Origin: a virus
Virus record (IMG/VR): IMGVR_UViG_3300011430_000013
Coordinates: 1 to 55,662 of that record
Reading direction: 5' to 3' (one strand)
DNA length: 55,662 nucleotides
In this document: positions 7,362-16,658 of the stretch, piece after piece
Layout: each line of letters begins with the position of its first letter
How positions within the stretch are numbered: the first letter of the stretch is position 1
Translations under genes and position numbers: made by a program
Notes under the pieces: model-generated
Seen by the model: only the letters and a program-made list of their open reading frames with translations
Databases searched by the model: none
What the model was told of the DNA's origin: nothing

Positions 7362-8876
7362 TTAAAACATTGTGAAATCGAAGGTAGAATATTGCCACAC
7401 CTTCGGGTTTTGATTATAAGCATCGCCCGCCCATTTAATAGTATTTGTAAATAACGCCTTGATGTTATCTTCAACTGTTGGGATGTTGTTTGCAGAATAA
7501 CTGATGATTGACAAGCCCCTTTCTAATCTCCACCGGCAGCCGTTGCCATTTGTATTAATAAATATTTTCCCGGTATGCTCCCATTTATTAACATCCTGCA
7601 CAAACATTTCGGCAGCTACTCCTGAACCGGACGCGTCAATAAGAATCATTCCGCTTAGTGCGCCTACATCGTGGTTAGGAGAAATCAATTTAAATATTCC
7701 GGCATTTAGATTAACCTTAGCAAAACAACCGCCAGTGGTAAAGCCTTGCGTAAACTCAAAGTGCGGCTCAATTACATCTAATTGTTTAACAGTGTTGTTA
7801 CCAAAATTATCTATGTCGAATACTCTGAATACTTTGGCGTTGCCCTCCACTTCGGGTTTATAGGTGACACAACCAAAACTATGATAGATGCCAAAACAAA
7901 TATTCATGTTAAAACCATTAGATGCGTGAATGCGTGGTTTATGGCACTCGGTATCGTTACTCTGCGCCTGTGATGGGTTGATGCCGTTAATACTTTCTGC
8001 ATCCCTCATAATTCCGTTTACGCAGTTATTGATACTCCAATTTCTTATATCCCCATTTTGCGTGGTGCGGAAATAACCTGCTGTTTGGAAGTTGCTTACT
8101 TGGAAGTTTTCAAAAAGGGAGTTGGAATTGGCAGCAGGCTCAAACCCTGTTCCTGTTCCATTGCCGATTATTTCAATATCCCTTATAGTGTATTTTGTGT
8201 TTTGTTGCTGTTGTGATTCGGTAAGGTTAGCAGGGCGTGGGCGGGTAATCCCTCCGCAAATTATCTTAGCCCTACCACCATACCATGTAAGTGAGTTGAA
8301 TTGTTTGGGTAGGATTAAAACAGTAGTACCGCAGTTATATGTTCCTGATGAATAAATAGGAAGCCCATCAGTACAGGCGGAAGTTAAACACGCTTGCATT
8401 GCCACTGCCCAATTTCCTGTGTAGAATTGGTCAGGAGTATAGTAATTAAACTTTTGCGCTCCTCCGCCTCCCGATTCTCCTTTGTCACCTTTTGGTATTC
8501 CAAAGTTTAAGACAGGATTTAGCGGTGTGCCTGTTTGAGTTACGGTTGCTTGGCTTCCGGCAGGTAGTGTTTGGGCGGTTGGTGTTCCGAATACCGGGGT
8601 TTGCCCATTCGCCCCAACAACCTTTCCTACATTTTGTGTAGTGGTATCTGTATAGGTAATAATAAGATTTCCGCTACCATCAATGGCACACGATTGTACT
8701 GATTTATTTGCAATGCCAAAGAAGTTTTTTTGTTCTGTCCATACACTATTTGCCCAAGAATACACTTTGCTTGTGCTTAAATCAATCATTACGTCCGGTT
8801 TTCTGTAACCTGCTGGTGGTGCGTTTACCGGAACTCCTGTGTTGGTAAAGAATCTTCCTACTATGCTGTATGCCAT
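7362..8876 (-). CDS. Tail spike / tail fibre with collagen-like linker and beta-helix
   Basis: 504 residues. The N-terminal attachment region (about 1-120) is followed by a collagen-like linker (GIPKGDKGESGGGG, 126-139) and a long Asn/Gly/Thr-rich right-handed beta-helix of the pectate-lyase-like type. Such proteins bind and often cut host surface glycans. It lies downstream of a second beta-helix protein (9173-10582), so the virion may carry two receptor-binding specificities. Assigned from architecture; the substrate is unknown. Confidence 0.75.
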   Translation of the reverse strand: MAYSIVGRFFTNTGVPVNAPPAGYRKPDVMIDLSTSKVYSWANSVWTEQKNFFGIANKSVQSCAIDGSGNLIITYTDTTTQNVGKVVGANGQTPVFGTPTAQTLPAGSQATVTQTGTPLNPVLNFGIPKGDKGESGGGGAQKFNYYTPDQFYTGNWAVAMQACLTSACTDGLPIYSSGTYNCGTTVLILPKQFNSLTWYGGRAKIICGGITRPRPANLTESQQQQNTKYTIRDIEIIGNGTGTGFEPAANSNSLFENFQVSNFQTAGYFRTTQNGDIRNWSINNCVNGIMRDAESINGINPSQAQSNDTECHKPRIHASNGFNMNICFGIYHSFGCVTYKPEVEGNAKVFRVFDIDNFGNNTVKQLDVIEPHFEFTQGFTTGGCFAKVNLNAGIFKLISPNHDVGALSGMILIDASGSGVAAEMFVQDVNKWEHTGKIFINTNGNGCRWRLERGLSIISYSANNIPTVEDNIKALFTNTIKWAGDAYNQNPKVWQYSTFDFTMF

Positions 8877-8933
8877 GTTATTATATTTGGGCGTTAATAA
8901 GGGTTGGGAAAAGAAGAAGGAGGAGGTGTTTTT

Positions 8934-9176
8934 TCATGTGTCCATTGGTTTTCTTATTATTCTTTCAAAGGCAATAGATTGTATGTTATCAGAAAAAGTT
9001 ATTTCTTGACTCCCATTGTTGGTATGGTGGTAGGTGATTCCGCCATACTGGTATGTGTCCGGGAAATTATATCCGGAATAAACCCTAATTTCTGTTAATC
9101 CTTTTTGGCGAACCAACGGAGCTATACTGCCATAGATTAGCCTAATGTTTCCTTTGTGTTTTTCGTTTATTGTCAT
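8934..9176 (-). CDS. Hypothetical small protein between the two tail spikes
   Basis: 80 residues starting at MTINEKHKGN, whose ATG overlaps the upstream spike stop (ATGA); a longer start at 9221 is less likely. Strand-rich (RLIYGSIAPL, EIRVYSGYNF). Probably a small virion or fibre-associated protein. Not recognised. Confidence 0.5.
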   Translation of the reverse strand: MTINEKHKGNIRLIYGSIAPLVRQKGLTEIRVYSGYNFPDTYQYGGITYHHTNNGSQEITFSDNIQSIAFERIIRKPMDT

Positions 9177-10582
9177 AACTTTGGAATTATCGAACAAAAG
9201 TCCGGTATTTGGTCTGACCACATGGCCGCATCTGCTTGTAAATCTAATGCGTCTTGCGGGCTGTTGTTTAGGGCGCAGCGAGTAAAGTCTGGTCGTACAT
9301 ACGCCTTGCTTATAGCCGCCCCAATTAACCCAAACTGCTGAAAAGCCTGAGCGTATCGGTAGTTTTGAAGATTAACATACACTTCTCCGGCTATGCTTTC
9401 GGCATTCCAGATGATTCGGTTTTCGGTGGCGTAGAGTCCCTGCTTGTGGTTAAATAAGTCATTAATCTGAAACATTCCTTCTCTCGCTTTTATCTTTACA
9501 ATAGAATCCGTGTAGCTTTGTTCTGCATGCAGCCCATTAATCACAAATCCTTTTACTACCGTTGAATTGAGGTCATCGTAGTAGATTCCGGCAATAGGCT
9601 GGTCGGCTTGTGTGCCCGATTCCGGCCCCTCAGTAGTACATCCATTCACATTAATATCGGAAACGCCCTGAAGGAATAATCCGTAATCAGACTCTAACGC
9701 GTTGAATATTTCAATGTTATAAAGGTCGCAGTCGTTAGAGGCTGAGTTGCTCAGGGTTGCGCCTGTCCACAAGGCAGAACCCGCAGCGTCTAATCCGCAG
9801 TGTAGCCATGCGTTGTAGGTGGTAGCGTTGGTTAGCTGACAGTCTTCCATTGAAGCAAATAAGCAGAACATTAAATCAACATTTATATCACATCCCGCCA
9901 TCTCGCAATCAGTAAAGGTTACATGCTTCGCTCCGCCTATTTGAACCCCTGTTTGTCCATTACCTTTTGCTCCCCCTATTCCATTAATGTAGAAGTGAAG
10001 AAAGGATAGTTGCCTTGCTATGTAAAGGTCAGCATCGGTCTGGTCTGCCGGTACGGATTCAAAGATGTTAGTAGTGTTTGAGGTGGTTATTTCGCAGCCA
10101 TGTCCCTGATGGATAAATCGTTTACTTGATTTTGTTGTTGTAGTAGGTAGTATTATAGGCTTGTTAATTACATACTTTCTCATGCCATAAAGTCCGTAAT
10201 CAATTTGATTCTGTTTTGCGCTATTCATTAATTGAAATTCGGCCTCACAAGAAAACGCCCAATCAACAAGGTCGGTATCTTCTGTAACATTCGCATTTGG
10301 GGCATCTGCCTGCGCTTCCGCAAGCGATTTTCCATAGGATGCAAAGGTCTGCGCTGTGCCGTCTCCTAAAGAGTAAACCGGGTCGGCTGCTGGTGCTACC
10401 GTTTCGGGGGTTAGCCATTCGTTCCCAACTACTACTACTCCGGCATTGAAGTAGGTCTTCATCGCTCCAAGCGTCTGCTTCTTAGAAGCAAATGTTCCAG
10501 CGGACTCTTCTGAGTACCGGATAAGGTCAGCGTCTTTTATCGCTCCGCCAGTGCTTTCGTTTGAGGTTGTTTCGTCAGCCAT
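9173..10582 (-). CDS. Beta-helix tail spike / tail fibre
   Basis: 469 residues. The N-terminal region contains ADLIRYSEESAGTFASK and a linker. The central part (about 130-400) is a repetitive Asn/Gly/Cys strand pattern (FTDCEMAGCDINV, INVNGCTTEG), as in pectate-lyase-like helices. Likely a receptor-binding or depolymerase protein on the tail tip. It is probably coupled to the small gene that follows and lies just after the tail-protein extension frame. Confidence 0.7.
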   Translation of the reverse strand: MADETTSNESTGGAIKDADLIRYSEESAGTFASKKQTLGAMKTYFNAGVVVVGNEWLTPETVAPAADPVYSLGDGTAQTFASYGKSLAEAQADAPNANVTEDTDLVDWAFSCEAEFQLMNSAKQNQIDYGLYGMRKYVINKPIILPTTTTKSSKRFIHQGHGCEITTSNTTNIFESVPADQTDADLYIARQLSFLHFYINGIGGAKGNGQTGVQIGGAKHVTFTDCEMAGCDINVDLMFCLFASMEDCQLTNATTYNAWLHCGLDAAGSALWTGATLSNSASNDCDLYNIEIFNALESDYGLFLQGVSDINVNGCTTEGPESGTQADQPIAGIYYDDLNSTVVKGFVINGLHAEQSYTDSIVKIKAREGMFQINDLFNHKQGLYATENRIIWNAESIAGEVYVNLQNYRYAQAFQQFGLIGAAISKAYVRPDFTRCALNNSPQDALDLQADAAMWSDQIPDFCSIIPKL

Positions 10583-10584
10583 AG

Positions 10585-11052
10585 TTATTCTCTTAATTCA
10601 AGACCGCCATCCTCGCGGAGTTCGTAAAAGCTGTCCTCCCGAAGCTCGATATTGGTTTGTTCATCTCCACAATTTGATTCTACAAAATTTGTACTCCAAG
10701 CTCCCGTCCCATCTTCCAATCCCTCGATAAGGTCTAAGCAGCAATCGTCTTGGCATAAATTAGTTATCGCTATATCAAAGAAGAAGGTTGCTGGTTGTTG
10801 GGTAACGCTTACCCCCATCGAATTGTTGCATCCGTGAACTATTAGCGCATCCTTTAGCGGCTCTGAATCCGCCACAAGGTCGGTTAATCGCAGATTTCCT
10901 ATGTCTAATTCCTCGCCTGTTATACATCTTGTCATTAAAGATATAACTCCATCCGCAGATAAGAATATAGTTACAGTATAATCACAGAATGTGCCACAAG
11001 TGGCTGGTGTCGGTATTGCCTGTTGGGGGTCTGAACTATGCCAGCCCCCTAA
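10585..11052 (-). CDS. In-frame Ig-like extension following the stop of the upstream tail gene
   Basis: The frame is open from directly after the UAA of the upstream gene (11055-11053) to 10585, about 155 codons, in the same frame as that gene. The first ATG is at 10935, but homology begins earlier: TCGTFCDYTVTIFLSADG (starting near 11000) matches TSFCDYTTTTFLFADGT in the neighbouring 314-residue tail protein, and the similarity runs on past PLKDALIVHGCN / PLKSALIGLGCN. So the ATG lies inside the domain. Either the stop is read through to append this domain, or an old fusion was split. Confidence 0.6.
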   Translation of the reverse strand, partial: LGGWHSSDPQQAIPTPATCGTFCDYTVTIFLSADGVISLMTRCITGEELDIGNLRLTDLVADSEPLKDALIVHGCNNSMGVSVTQQPATFFFDIAITNLCQDDCCLDLIEGLEDGTGAWSTNFVESNCGDEQTNIELREDSFYELREDGGLELRE

Positions 11053-11610
11053 TTAAGCGGAGATTGCGAAGCACCTGTCGAATATCCCAGCGGGAGTATT
11101 GAAAGGGCAAGGCAAGTCTCCTGTCCACTTCGCTTGCGCGTTGTAGGTTACATAGCTCTTCAGGTCGTTGGCAACCGGCACTTTAGGCGTGAACGTGGCT
11201 ACCGCCCCGCTAAACCATACCTTTGTTTCGGTCCGCCACCCTATCTGCCACTCGGACTGGCTTCTTAAAGCCGTGTAGAAATCACAGTTGTCCTCGATGT
11301 TCGGGTCAAGCCAGTTCAGAATGTGAACCGTTCCTCCATTAATTGTTTCGAGGTCTCCGAAGCCTACCAGTTCCTCTGTGGTTCCTCCGTCATAGTCGCC
11401 CTGCGTGTCTTTGATGATGATTACATCGCCAGCGTTGATGTATACACCCCACTCGGCAGAGGAGGACTGGTTGACGAATGCCACCGTTGACCGATAAAGG
11501 AATACTGAGCGAATCCTGCCAAGTTCCGGGTCAATACACGGGGCGCAGGTGTAGAGAGGCATTGTTTCGGCAGTGCCGCAGCCCTCTGTTGGATAATAGA
11601 TTGTTGACAT
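11053..11610 (-). CDS. Virion protein, candidate major tail or tail-terminator protein
   Basis: 185 residues, strand-rich, ending FDRCFAISA before a UAA. It lies after the neck genes and before the tail spikes, as expected for a tail tube or tail completion component. No family motif was recognised. The next 155 codons are open in the same frame and encode a domain found fused at the C terminus of the protein at 11798-12742, suggesting a minor extended form. Confidence 0.5.
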   Translation of the reverse strand: MSTIYYPTEGCGTAETMPLYTCAPCIDPELGRIRSVFLYRSTVAFVNQSSSAEWGVYINAGDVIIIKDTQGDYDGGTTEELVGFGDLETINGGTVHILNWLDPNIEDNCDFYTALRSQSEWQIGWRTETKVWFSGAVATFTPKVPVANDLKSYVTYNAQAKWTGDLPCPFNTPAGIFDRCFAISA

Positions 11611-11611
11611 G

Positions 11612-11797
11612 TTATTTACGTTTAATATTAAATTCGTATGATTTTTTCCCTAACTCGGTTAGCTGGTATTTTCCCTCTTTTATTTCAACCACTCTTTGTT
11701 TAATTAATTCTTGTGCTGCTTTGTAATTTAGCAAAGTAGATTCTACCGGCTGATTGTTGCTGATGTGAACTAACTCTTCTCTTAGTTTTGATTCCAT
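11612..11797 (-). CDS. Hypothetical small winged-helix-like protein
   Basis: 61 residues: two helices then KEGKYQLTELGKKSYEF, a pattern like the wing of a small winged-helix domain. It sits between two tail proteins with one-base gaps on both sides. Function unknown. Confidence 0.5.
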   Translation of the reverse strand: MESKLREELVHISNNQPVESTLLNYKAAQELIKQRVVEIKEGKYQLTELGKKSYEFNIKRK

Positions 11798-12742
11798 TTA
11801 TGTGCAGTTTGATATAGTGAATGACGCAGCCCAATCCGGCCCGCCATCTTCTGTTCCAAGCAATTCATAAAAGCTACAATCAGTATTACAAACTCTTAAC
11901 ATGGTAACCTCATAAAAGAATGTTCCGGGTTGCGGAACAACAGTTATTACCATAGTATCGTTACATCCAAGTCCTATTAATGCACTTTTGAGTGGTTGGG
12001 GGTCTATTACAAGGTCGGATAATATTAATGGAACTATGGCATATATAGGGTAAGGGTCTGCTCCTACTATTGCTGTTATAGTTCCATCGGCAAATAAGAA
12101 TGTTGTCGTGGTATAATCACAAAAGCTGGTACAGGCGTCTTCCTGAATAGGTGGGCACTCCTCGCACAGCTCAATACAGGATTTATTGTAAACGGTTGCA
12201 ATAGTGTAGTTTACCTGAAAGAGGATGGATTCTGGCGGTAGGGAGTAGGAGATGTTTTGAAACTCCCGTGCCCATACCGTCTGAGAATTATTCTCAACAT
12301 TGCTTATCGAAATTGCCACATCGCTCAGCCCTAATCTTGACTGGTTGAATGCCTTAGTCGTAGTTGTTGGGAAGCCACCGGCAATTACCGAAGCAAGCCA
12401 CTCTTGCGTCATCTGTAATCGCTTGCGGTCTGCCCAGCAGAACAGTGCCATGTTAGCGGTTTCACGTGAAAAGAGTTGGCCGTCTCCAAAATCCAGCTGT
12501 TCAACTCCCTCGTAGTTTAGCCCCTCACATTTGTGGTAAATCGTTATCGAGTACCTGTCGTCAACCGCGTTAAATTCTCCGTTCCCTGAGTTATCAACAT
12601 ATGCTGGAATCTGGGTGCTGTCTTCATCCGTTCTCGGCATTTGTTTACTAATCCCTTTTAGCGAAATAATAACCTTCGAGGCGTTGAGCTTATCCTCAAT
12701 CCCGGTGTTTATCAGCCCTACTATGGAGTCTAAAAATGGCAT
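11798..12742 (-). CDS. Tail protein with C-terminal Ig-like domain
   Basis: 314 residues. The N-terminal 200 or so residues are a phage structural domain (early GLINTGIEDKLNASKVIISL). After a Cys-rich linker (CIELCEECPP) comes a strand-rich Ig-like domain (about 205-314) with CNDTM and GTFFYEVTM. That domain is repeated in the frame at 10585-11052. It follows the HK97-gp10-like gene, so it is likely a tail completion or tube protein. Confidence 0.55.
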   Translation of the reverse strand: MPFLDSIVGLINTGIEDKLNASKVIISLKGISKQMPRTDEDSTQIPAYVDNSGNGEFNAVDDRYSITIYHKCEGLNYEGVEQLDFGDGQLFSRETANMALFCWADRKRLQMTQEWLASVIAGGFPTTTTKAFNQSRLGLSDVAISISNVENNSQTVWAREFQNISYSLPPESILFQVNYTIATVYNKSCIELCEECPPIQEDACTSFCDYTTTTFLFADGTITAIVGADPYPIYAIVPLILSDLVIDPQPLKSALIGLGCNDTMVITVVPQPGTFFYEVTMLRVCNTDCSFYELLGTEDGGPDWAASFTISNCT

Positions 12743-13224
12743 TATATTTTCTGTATCTGCCGGTTAATGAAGTCTTCGGCAATTATTCTGACGTTGGTTT
12801 TTTCTTGCTGGGTTAGTCCGAATATTTTCTTCTTGTATCTCTCTTCGTTCCACTGGCTCTTTTTGAAGTTGATGCTGTTTTTAAATCCTATTCCGTAGCC
12901 TGTCTGGGTTTTTTCGGGTTCGGGATTGTTTACTCCAAGCGTAAAGTCATTTTCCATTTGATGAGTAAGAGATAAGATAACTTTTGGGTCTGCTGTCCGG
13001 TTGTACTTTTTTACTCTCCGCTTTATGTAGGCTGGCGAGTACGTTCCTATCTGGGTGCTTGCCGTGTCTTTTCCTTGCTCATGAATCCTCGCCCGCATGG
13101 TTCCGGCTGTACTTATAGCAATTTCCCTTTCCATCGCGTCTAAATTAGGCTCAGTAGATATCGCATATAGCTTTTTCAGCAGCCTTTCGGCTACGCTTTT
13201 TATATTTGTTGTGATTTTTATCAC
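12742..13224 (-). CDS. Head-tail joining / tail completion protein (HK97 gp10 or gpS-like)
   Basis: 160 residues. MIKITTNIKSVAERLLKKL and the central YSPAYIKRRVKKYNR with a following HQMENDF are typical of phage virion morphogenesis proteins that join head and tail. Its place after the capsid region fits. It overlaps the next gene by one base. Confidence 0.6.
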   Translation of the reverse strand: MIKITTNIKSVAERLLKKLYAISTEPNLDAMEREIAISTAGTMRARIHEQGKDTASTQIGTYSPAYIKRRVKKYNRTADPKVILSLTHQMENDFTLGVNNPEPEKTQTGYGIGFKNSINFKKSQWNEERYKKKIFGLTQQEKTNVRIIAEDFINRQIQKI

Positions 13225-13287
13225 CTTCCTCTTGTGCCTCTGCCTCTTGGCTTAGAGCAGCTTCCGCATTTATTCATTTTATTAATT

Positions 13288-14412
13288 TTATAATGTTGAT
13301 TCCATTAATTTAAGTTCTCCGGCACACTCTAAGCAGCAATCTGAGCAGTCTAAGTTTATTGTTTCGACCGCCAAGTCTAATGCCCCTTTGATAAATGTTG
13401 TGGTTCCGTTGTTATCGGTTCTTTGTCCTCCCATGTAGTCTAATTCCCAAAGCGATTTCAGCTTTTCGGCTTTTTTAATGTCAATGGTTGTGTAGCGGTT
13501 TAGCCTGTCAGTGTTTAGCTGCTCGTTCATGGTTTCGATACCAAGCAGATACCAGAAAGCCGTAGCGAATACGTCTTTATTAGCGCATACTAACCTATCC
13601 CACGTGCAGCGGGAACCGAGTATAGATGATACCCCATAAGTATTATCGGTGTAGGTTATAGTAGCTCCGTAATAGGTGTTTGGATTGGCTACGACCGTAA
13701 TGTTGGCCGGCTTGAATTTCATCTCGCAGCAGCCACAGATTGAGGTTAGGTAACTCGGCAGTATCAGTTCTTTTACGGCTAACGCAGCGTCAAATCGTAC
13801 TCCGATAAAGTACTTCTGCGAGTTGTTTACTAACGAGAAATCCGCATCGGTTTTGTCGGTAATGAAGTTAATGTTTGAGTCTATCTTTGTCCAGCCGTTG
13901 GTTAAGAATATGGTGGTCGCTAATGAAATGGTTTTACTTTTCAGCAGGTGGCCGCTCGCAATGTCAAACACTATCACCGTAGCAGTTACGGCAGCTCCGG
14001 GGACAGCGGTTGTAAACACATACAAATGTTGTAAGTATAGTTCTTGTAATAATGAATCCACAAAGTCATCATCTGGCGAGCAGTCTAATTCTACTACAAA
14101 CCCGTATGCCTTTGTGGTGTCTAATGCCTGGTCTAAAGTATCGTCAACTTTTACTCCTAAGTTAAGGCTGTTCTGGATGCTGGATAAGTCCCACTTTTTT
14201 GAGAACTTGTTCTTTACATCTAAAGCAAATCTCCTGATTGCTCTGGTCTGAATGTCATCCCACGCACCTTCGAAGGTTATCTGCTCACTATCGGCTATTC
14301 CCTGTAATCCCTTGAAGGATATTCCGGGAAGCTGGTTAATGTACAGCCCGCTTGGTGGAGTGGTTGTATTTCCACACCAATCAACTCCGATATAGTTTCG
14401 TAGACATTCCAT
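13288..14412 (-). CDS. Virion structural protein downstream of the capsid gene
   Basis: 374 residues from the Met at 14412 (MECLRNYIGVDWCG); an upstream Met at 14433 is possible. It has Cys clusters (ICGCCEMKF, and CSDCCLECAG near the end). The region after the capsid gene usually holds head completion or tail proteins; no family recognised. The terminal cysteines could bind metal or crosslink. Confidence 0.5.
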   Translation of the reverse strand: MECLRNYIGVDWCGNTTTPPSGLYINQLPGISFKGLQGIADSEQITFEGAWDDIQTRAIRRFALDVKNKFSKKWDLSSIQNSLNLGVKVDDTLDQALDTTKAYGFVVELDCSPDDDFVDSLLQELYLQHLYVFTTAVPGAAVTATVIVFDIASGHLLKSKTISLATTIFLTNGWTKIDSNINFITDKTDADFSLVNNSQKYFIGVRFDAALAVKELILPSYLTSICGCCEMKFKPANITVVANPNTYYGATITYTDNTYGVSSILGSRCTWDRLVCANKDVFATAFWYLLGIETMNEQLNTDRLNRYTTIDIKKAEKLKSLWELDYMGGQRTDNNGTTTFIKGALDLAVETINLDCSDCCLECAGELKLMESTL

Positions 14413-14475
14413 AACTTTAATAAATACCCGCACCCCTTTTTAGAGGCACGGTATATTTACAGCAGGTTAAATAAA

Positions 14476-15594
14476 TTAGGTGTTGGTAATAGTATAACGA
14501 AGTGAACCGCGTACTCCGGCAAGGATGTCTGCTCCATCGTACTGGTCGGCAGGAGGCGCAAACAAGTCGTAGTGCTTGCTGATGTACACCGCTACCCCTC
14601 TGTTAAAGGTTGCTGTTCCTCCGGCATAGCCGTTGGTCAGCGTGGTGGGGCAGTTGATGAACTTCACATGGATGTCGAAGCGCACGTTGCTCATTCCTTG
14701 CGGTGACCAGCACTGAACACGCGGGTCGGCAAAGGTGGCAAAGAACGACTCTCCCCTGTCTCCGGCAAACGAGCCTACGTTGCGCAGGTCTTCAAGCAGG
14801 TGAACAGCGGACTCTTCAAACACACCAATCTGGTTGGTTCCCCACTGTGAGGAAGCGTAGATGTCGTGGAAGAACTGGTACGACATGAGGTTGTTTAGGT
14901 TGATGCCGGACTGGTTAGCCGATACTGCGGCCGCCTGACGCATCAACTCGAAGTTAAGCCAGTTGCCCGAACCTACAATGGTGGGCATCTGTCCGCAAAA
15001 CTCGTTGGTGATAACATCCGCCATCACCTGAGCTGCCCCTGTTGCGAGGTTGTTCTGGGTTCCGTCCAGCGGAACGTTGATGGTGGAAGTGGTGGCCAAT
15101 CCAGTTCTCCGGTTGATACCGAAGGCGCTCGCCATAGTGGTCAATAATTGCTTGTCAATCGCTTGGTACAGGCCGTTCATGTTGGTAAGAATACCGTCCA
15201 TCACGTCCGCCATCACTTGTGTTGGAGGCGTTCCGAAGGTTACCATGTTGCTTGCATCGGTGCAGTACTGGCGGATAGTTGCATCGTCAAAGTACAATCC
15301 GATTTGCGCGATTTGGCTGATGGTCTGCGAGGTCTCTTTCCATGCAGGCGTCAGGTCAATGTCGCAGCTTTCGGTGGTGTTGACGTAGTTCTCATTGCCG
15401 CGCACCCGGTACTTAATGTTGACTGTGCGGTTATGCCCCTGCTGAAAGCCTTGTGTCTGGATAACGGTAGGGCGGTCAGGCTGGGATAAGAGATACTGAA
15501 GAAATCCTGGAGGGGTTACTTTTTTGCCCGCGTAACCGTTGCGGGTTATTTGTTCAAGATGAACAAGTATAGCAGGACAGAATCCTAATGCCAT
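14476..15594 (-). CDS. Putative major capsid protein
   Basis: 372 residues, the expected size, directly after a scaffold-like gene and before neck genes. The sequence is Gln/Asn/Gly-rich with long N-terminal segments and a late FDIHVKFINCP strand. I assign it by position, size and composition. A 148-nt hairpin-rich leader precedes it, which may raise or tune its translation. Confidence 0.65.
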   Translation of the reverse strand: MALGFCPAILVHLEQITRNGYAGKKVTPPGFLQYLLSQPDRPTVIQTQGFQQGHNRTVNIKYRVRGNENYVNTTESCDIDLTPAWKETSQTISQIAQIGLYFDDATIRQYCTDASNMVTFGTPPTQVMADVMDGILTNMNGLYQAIDKQLLTTMASAFGINRRTGLATTSTINVPLDGTQNNLATGAAQVMADVITNEFCGQMPTIVGSGNWLNFELMRQAAAVSANQSGINLNNLMSYQFFHDIYASSQWGTNQIGVFEESAVHLLEDLRNVGSFAGDRGESFFATFADPRVQCWSPQGMSNVRFDIHVKFINCPTTLTNGYAGGTATFNRGVAVYISKHYDLFAPPADQYDGADILAGVRGSLRYTITNT

Positions 15595-15742
15595 TTTATG
15601 TATGTTTTTTTAGTTAGACTGAACCCCTTTCCGCTTTGGAATGGGTGAAAATATCCGCCATGTGTGGCGCAATTATTTCAGCCTTATGGACTGACTCTTT
15701 ACTATTTCCCTTGCGGGACAATTATTTCCTGAAAATTCAGGA
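15595..15742 (-). promoter_or_regulatory. Hairpin-rich leader before the capsid gene
   Basis: No ORF. On the minus strand it can form four hairpins in series: TCCTGAA/TTCAGGA (15727-15742, directly after the scaffold stop), TCCC/GGGA with a GCAA tetraloop (15707-15718), CGCC/GGCG (15656-15669) and a CCC/GGG plus TTCC/GGAA stem (about 15625-15645). It could be an RNA-processing site or mRNA stabiliser that separates capsid from scaffold output. No promoter match was seen. Confidence 0.45.
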
Positions 15743-16657
15743 CTATACTTTTAATGTGCCGTTCTCGTTCATTATTCCGATGTCCCTCAATGACTGCTGG
15801 GCTTCGTTTAATGCTTTTGGGAGTGGCTGGTATTGGTTATTGGGGTTTAATGCCGGCTGTGACTGCGGATTCGCAGTGGTAATCTTTGTCGGCTCATTCG
15901 TCTTTATTAATTTTTTGTCAGTTACTAATTTAGCAGCATAATCGTCAAAACTTACTTTCTGATTTTCACGTGTAAAGTCAAGGCTTTCGTCAATCGCCTG
16001 AACAAGTTTTAGCTGTCCGTCAGGAGCAAGAATTACTTTTGCGTTGTCAGCCTGCAGCTGGCGGGTGAGATTTATCATTGCAAGTTCCATCGCATCTGCC
16101 TTGTCGTATTGGTCACTGTAATTATAGCCGGAAAACTTTCCACGAATGTTCCAATTCAATTCTTTGTTTGCGCTATCCTTTAAAATATTAGATTTTTCGT
16201 TTTTGAACTGCTCCTTTAAGGTAAGTATACTGTTATTCAGTTCATCAATTTTGTCGGTTAAATGTTTTTTGTCGCCAACCTGCGCGGTTGCCTTTTTCTC
16301 ATGCAGGTTTTTTACTGCCTTTACAAGTAGCTGTATTTTTTCGTAAGTGTTTTTTTCGTTTTTAATAGCGTTTGACAAATCCACATCATCAGCTATCCCA
16401 TACTCGGTTAAGTACTTTTCGTGAATCTCGGTGTCAATCGGGGCGAGACTTTCTTGGCGGAAGTGCGCTTTCAATACCGGGCTTTGTTTTGCCACATCCA
16501 GCGTCATCAGCTTTTCGTTCATGTCCTTTACCTGCTTATCATCAAGATTTATTTTGGTGAGTTCCGGGTTTCCGAGAACTTCTTTCATCTCTGCCGAAGG
16601 TTCTACTCCGGCTTTCTTGAACTGGTTGCTGATAAAGTCTGCTGCTGTGATTGGCAT
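15743..16657 (-). CDS. Putative capsid scaffolding protein
   Basis: 304 residues, highly charged and helical, with a predicted coiled coil (about 95-170, KAVKNLHEKKATAQVGDK and following) and a Pro/Gln/Asn-rich linker near the C terminus. Its place directly before the capsid gene is the usual one for a scaffold that guides shell assembly. A metal-dependent or protease function is not visible. Confidence 0.6.
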   Translation of the reverse strand: MPITAADFISNQFKKAGVEPSAEMKEVLGNPELTKINLDDKQVKDMNEKLMTLDVAKQSPVLKAHFRQESLAPIDTEIHEKYLTEYGIADDVDLSNAIKNEKNTYEKIQLLVKAVKNLHEKKATAQVGDKKHLTDKIDELNNSILTLKEQFKNEKSNILKDSANKELNWNIRGKFSGYNYSDQYDKADAMELAMINLTRQLQADNAKVILAPDGQLKLVQAIDESLDFTRENQKVSFDDYAAKLVTDKKLIKTNEPTKITTANPQSQPALNPNNQYQPLPKALNEAQQSLRDIGIMNENGTLKV

Positions 16658-16658
16658 A

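Noticed and set aside
15148-15489. 113- and 112-codon plus-strand ORFs over the capsid gene
   Set aside because: Antisense shadows of a high-confidence structural gene, with no promoter or coupling.
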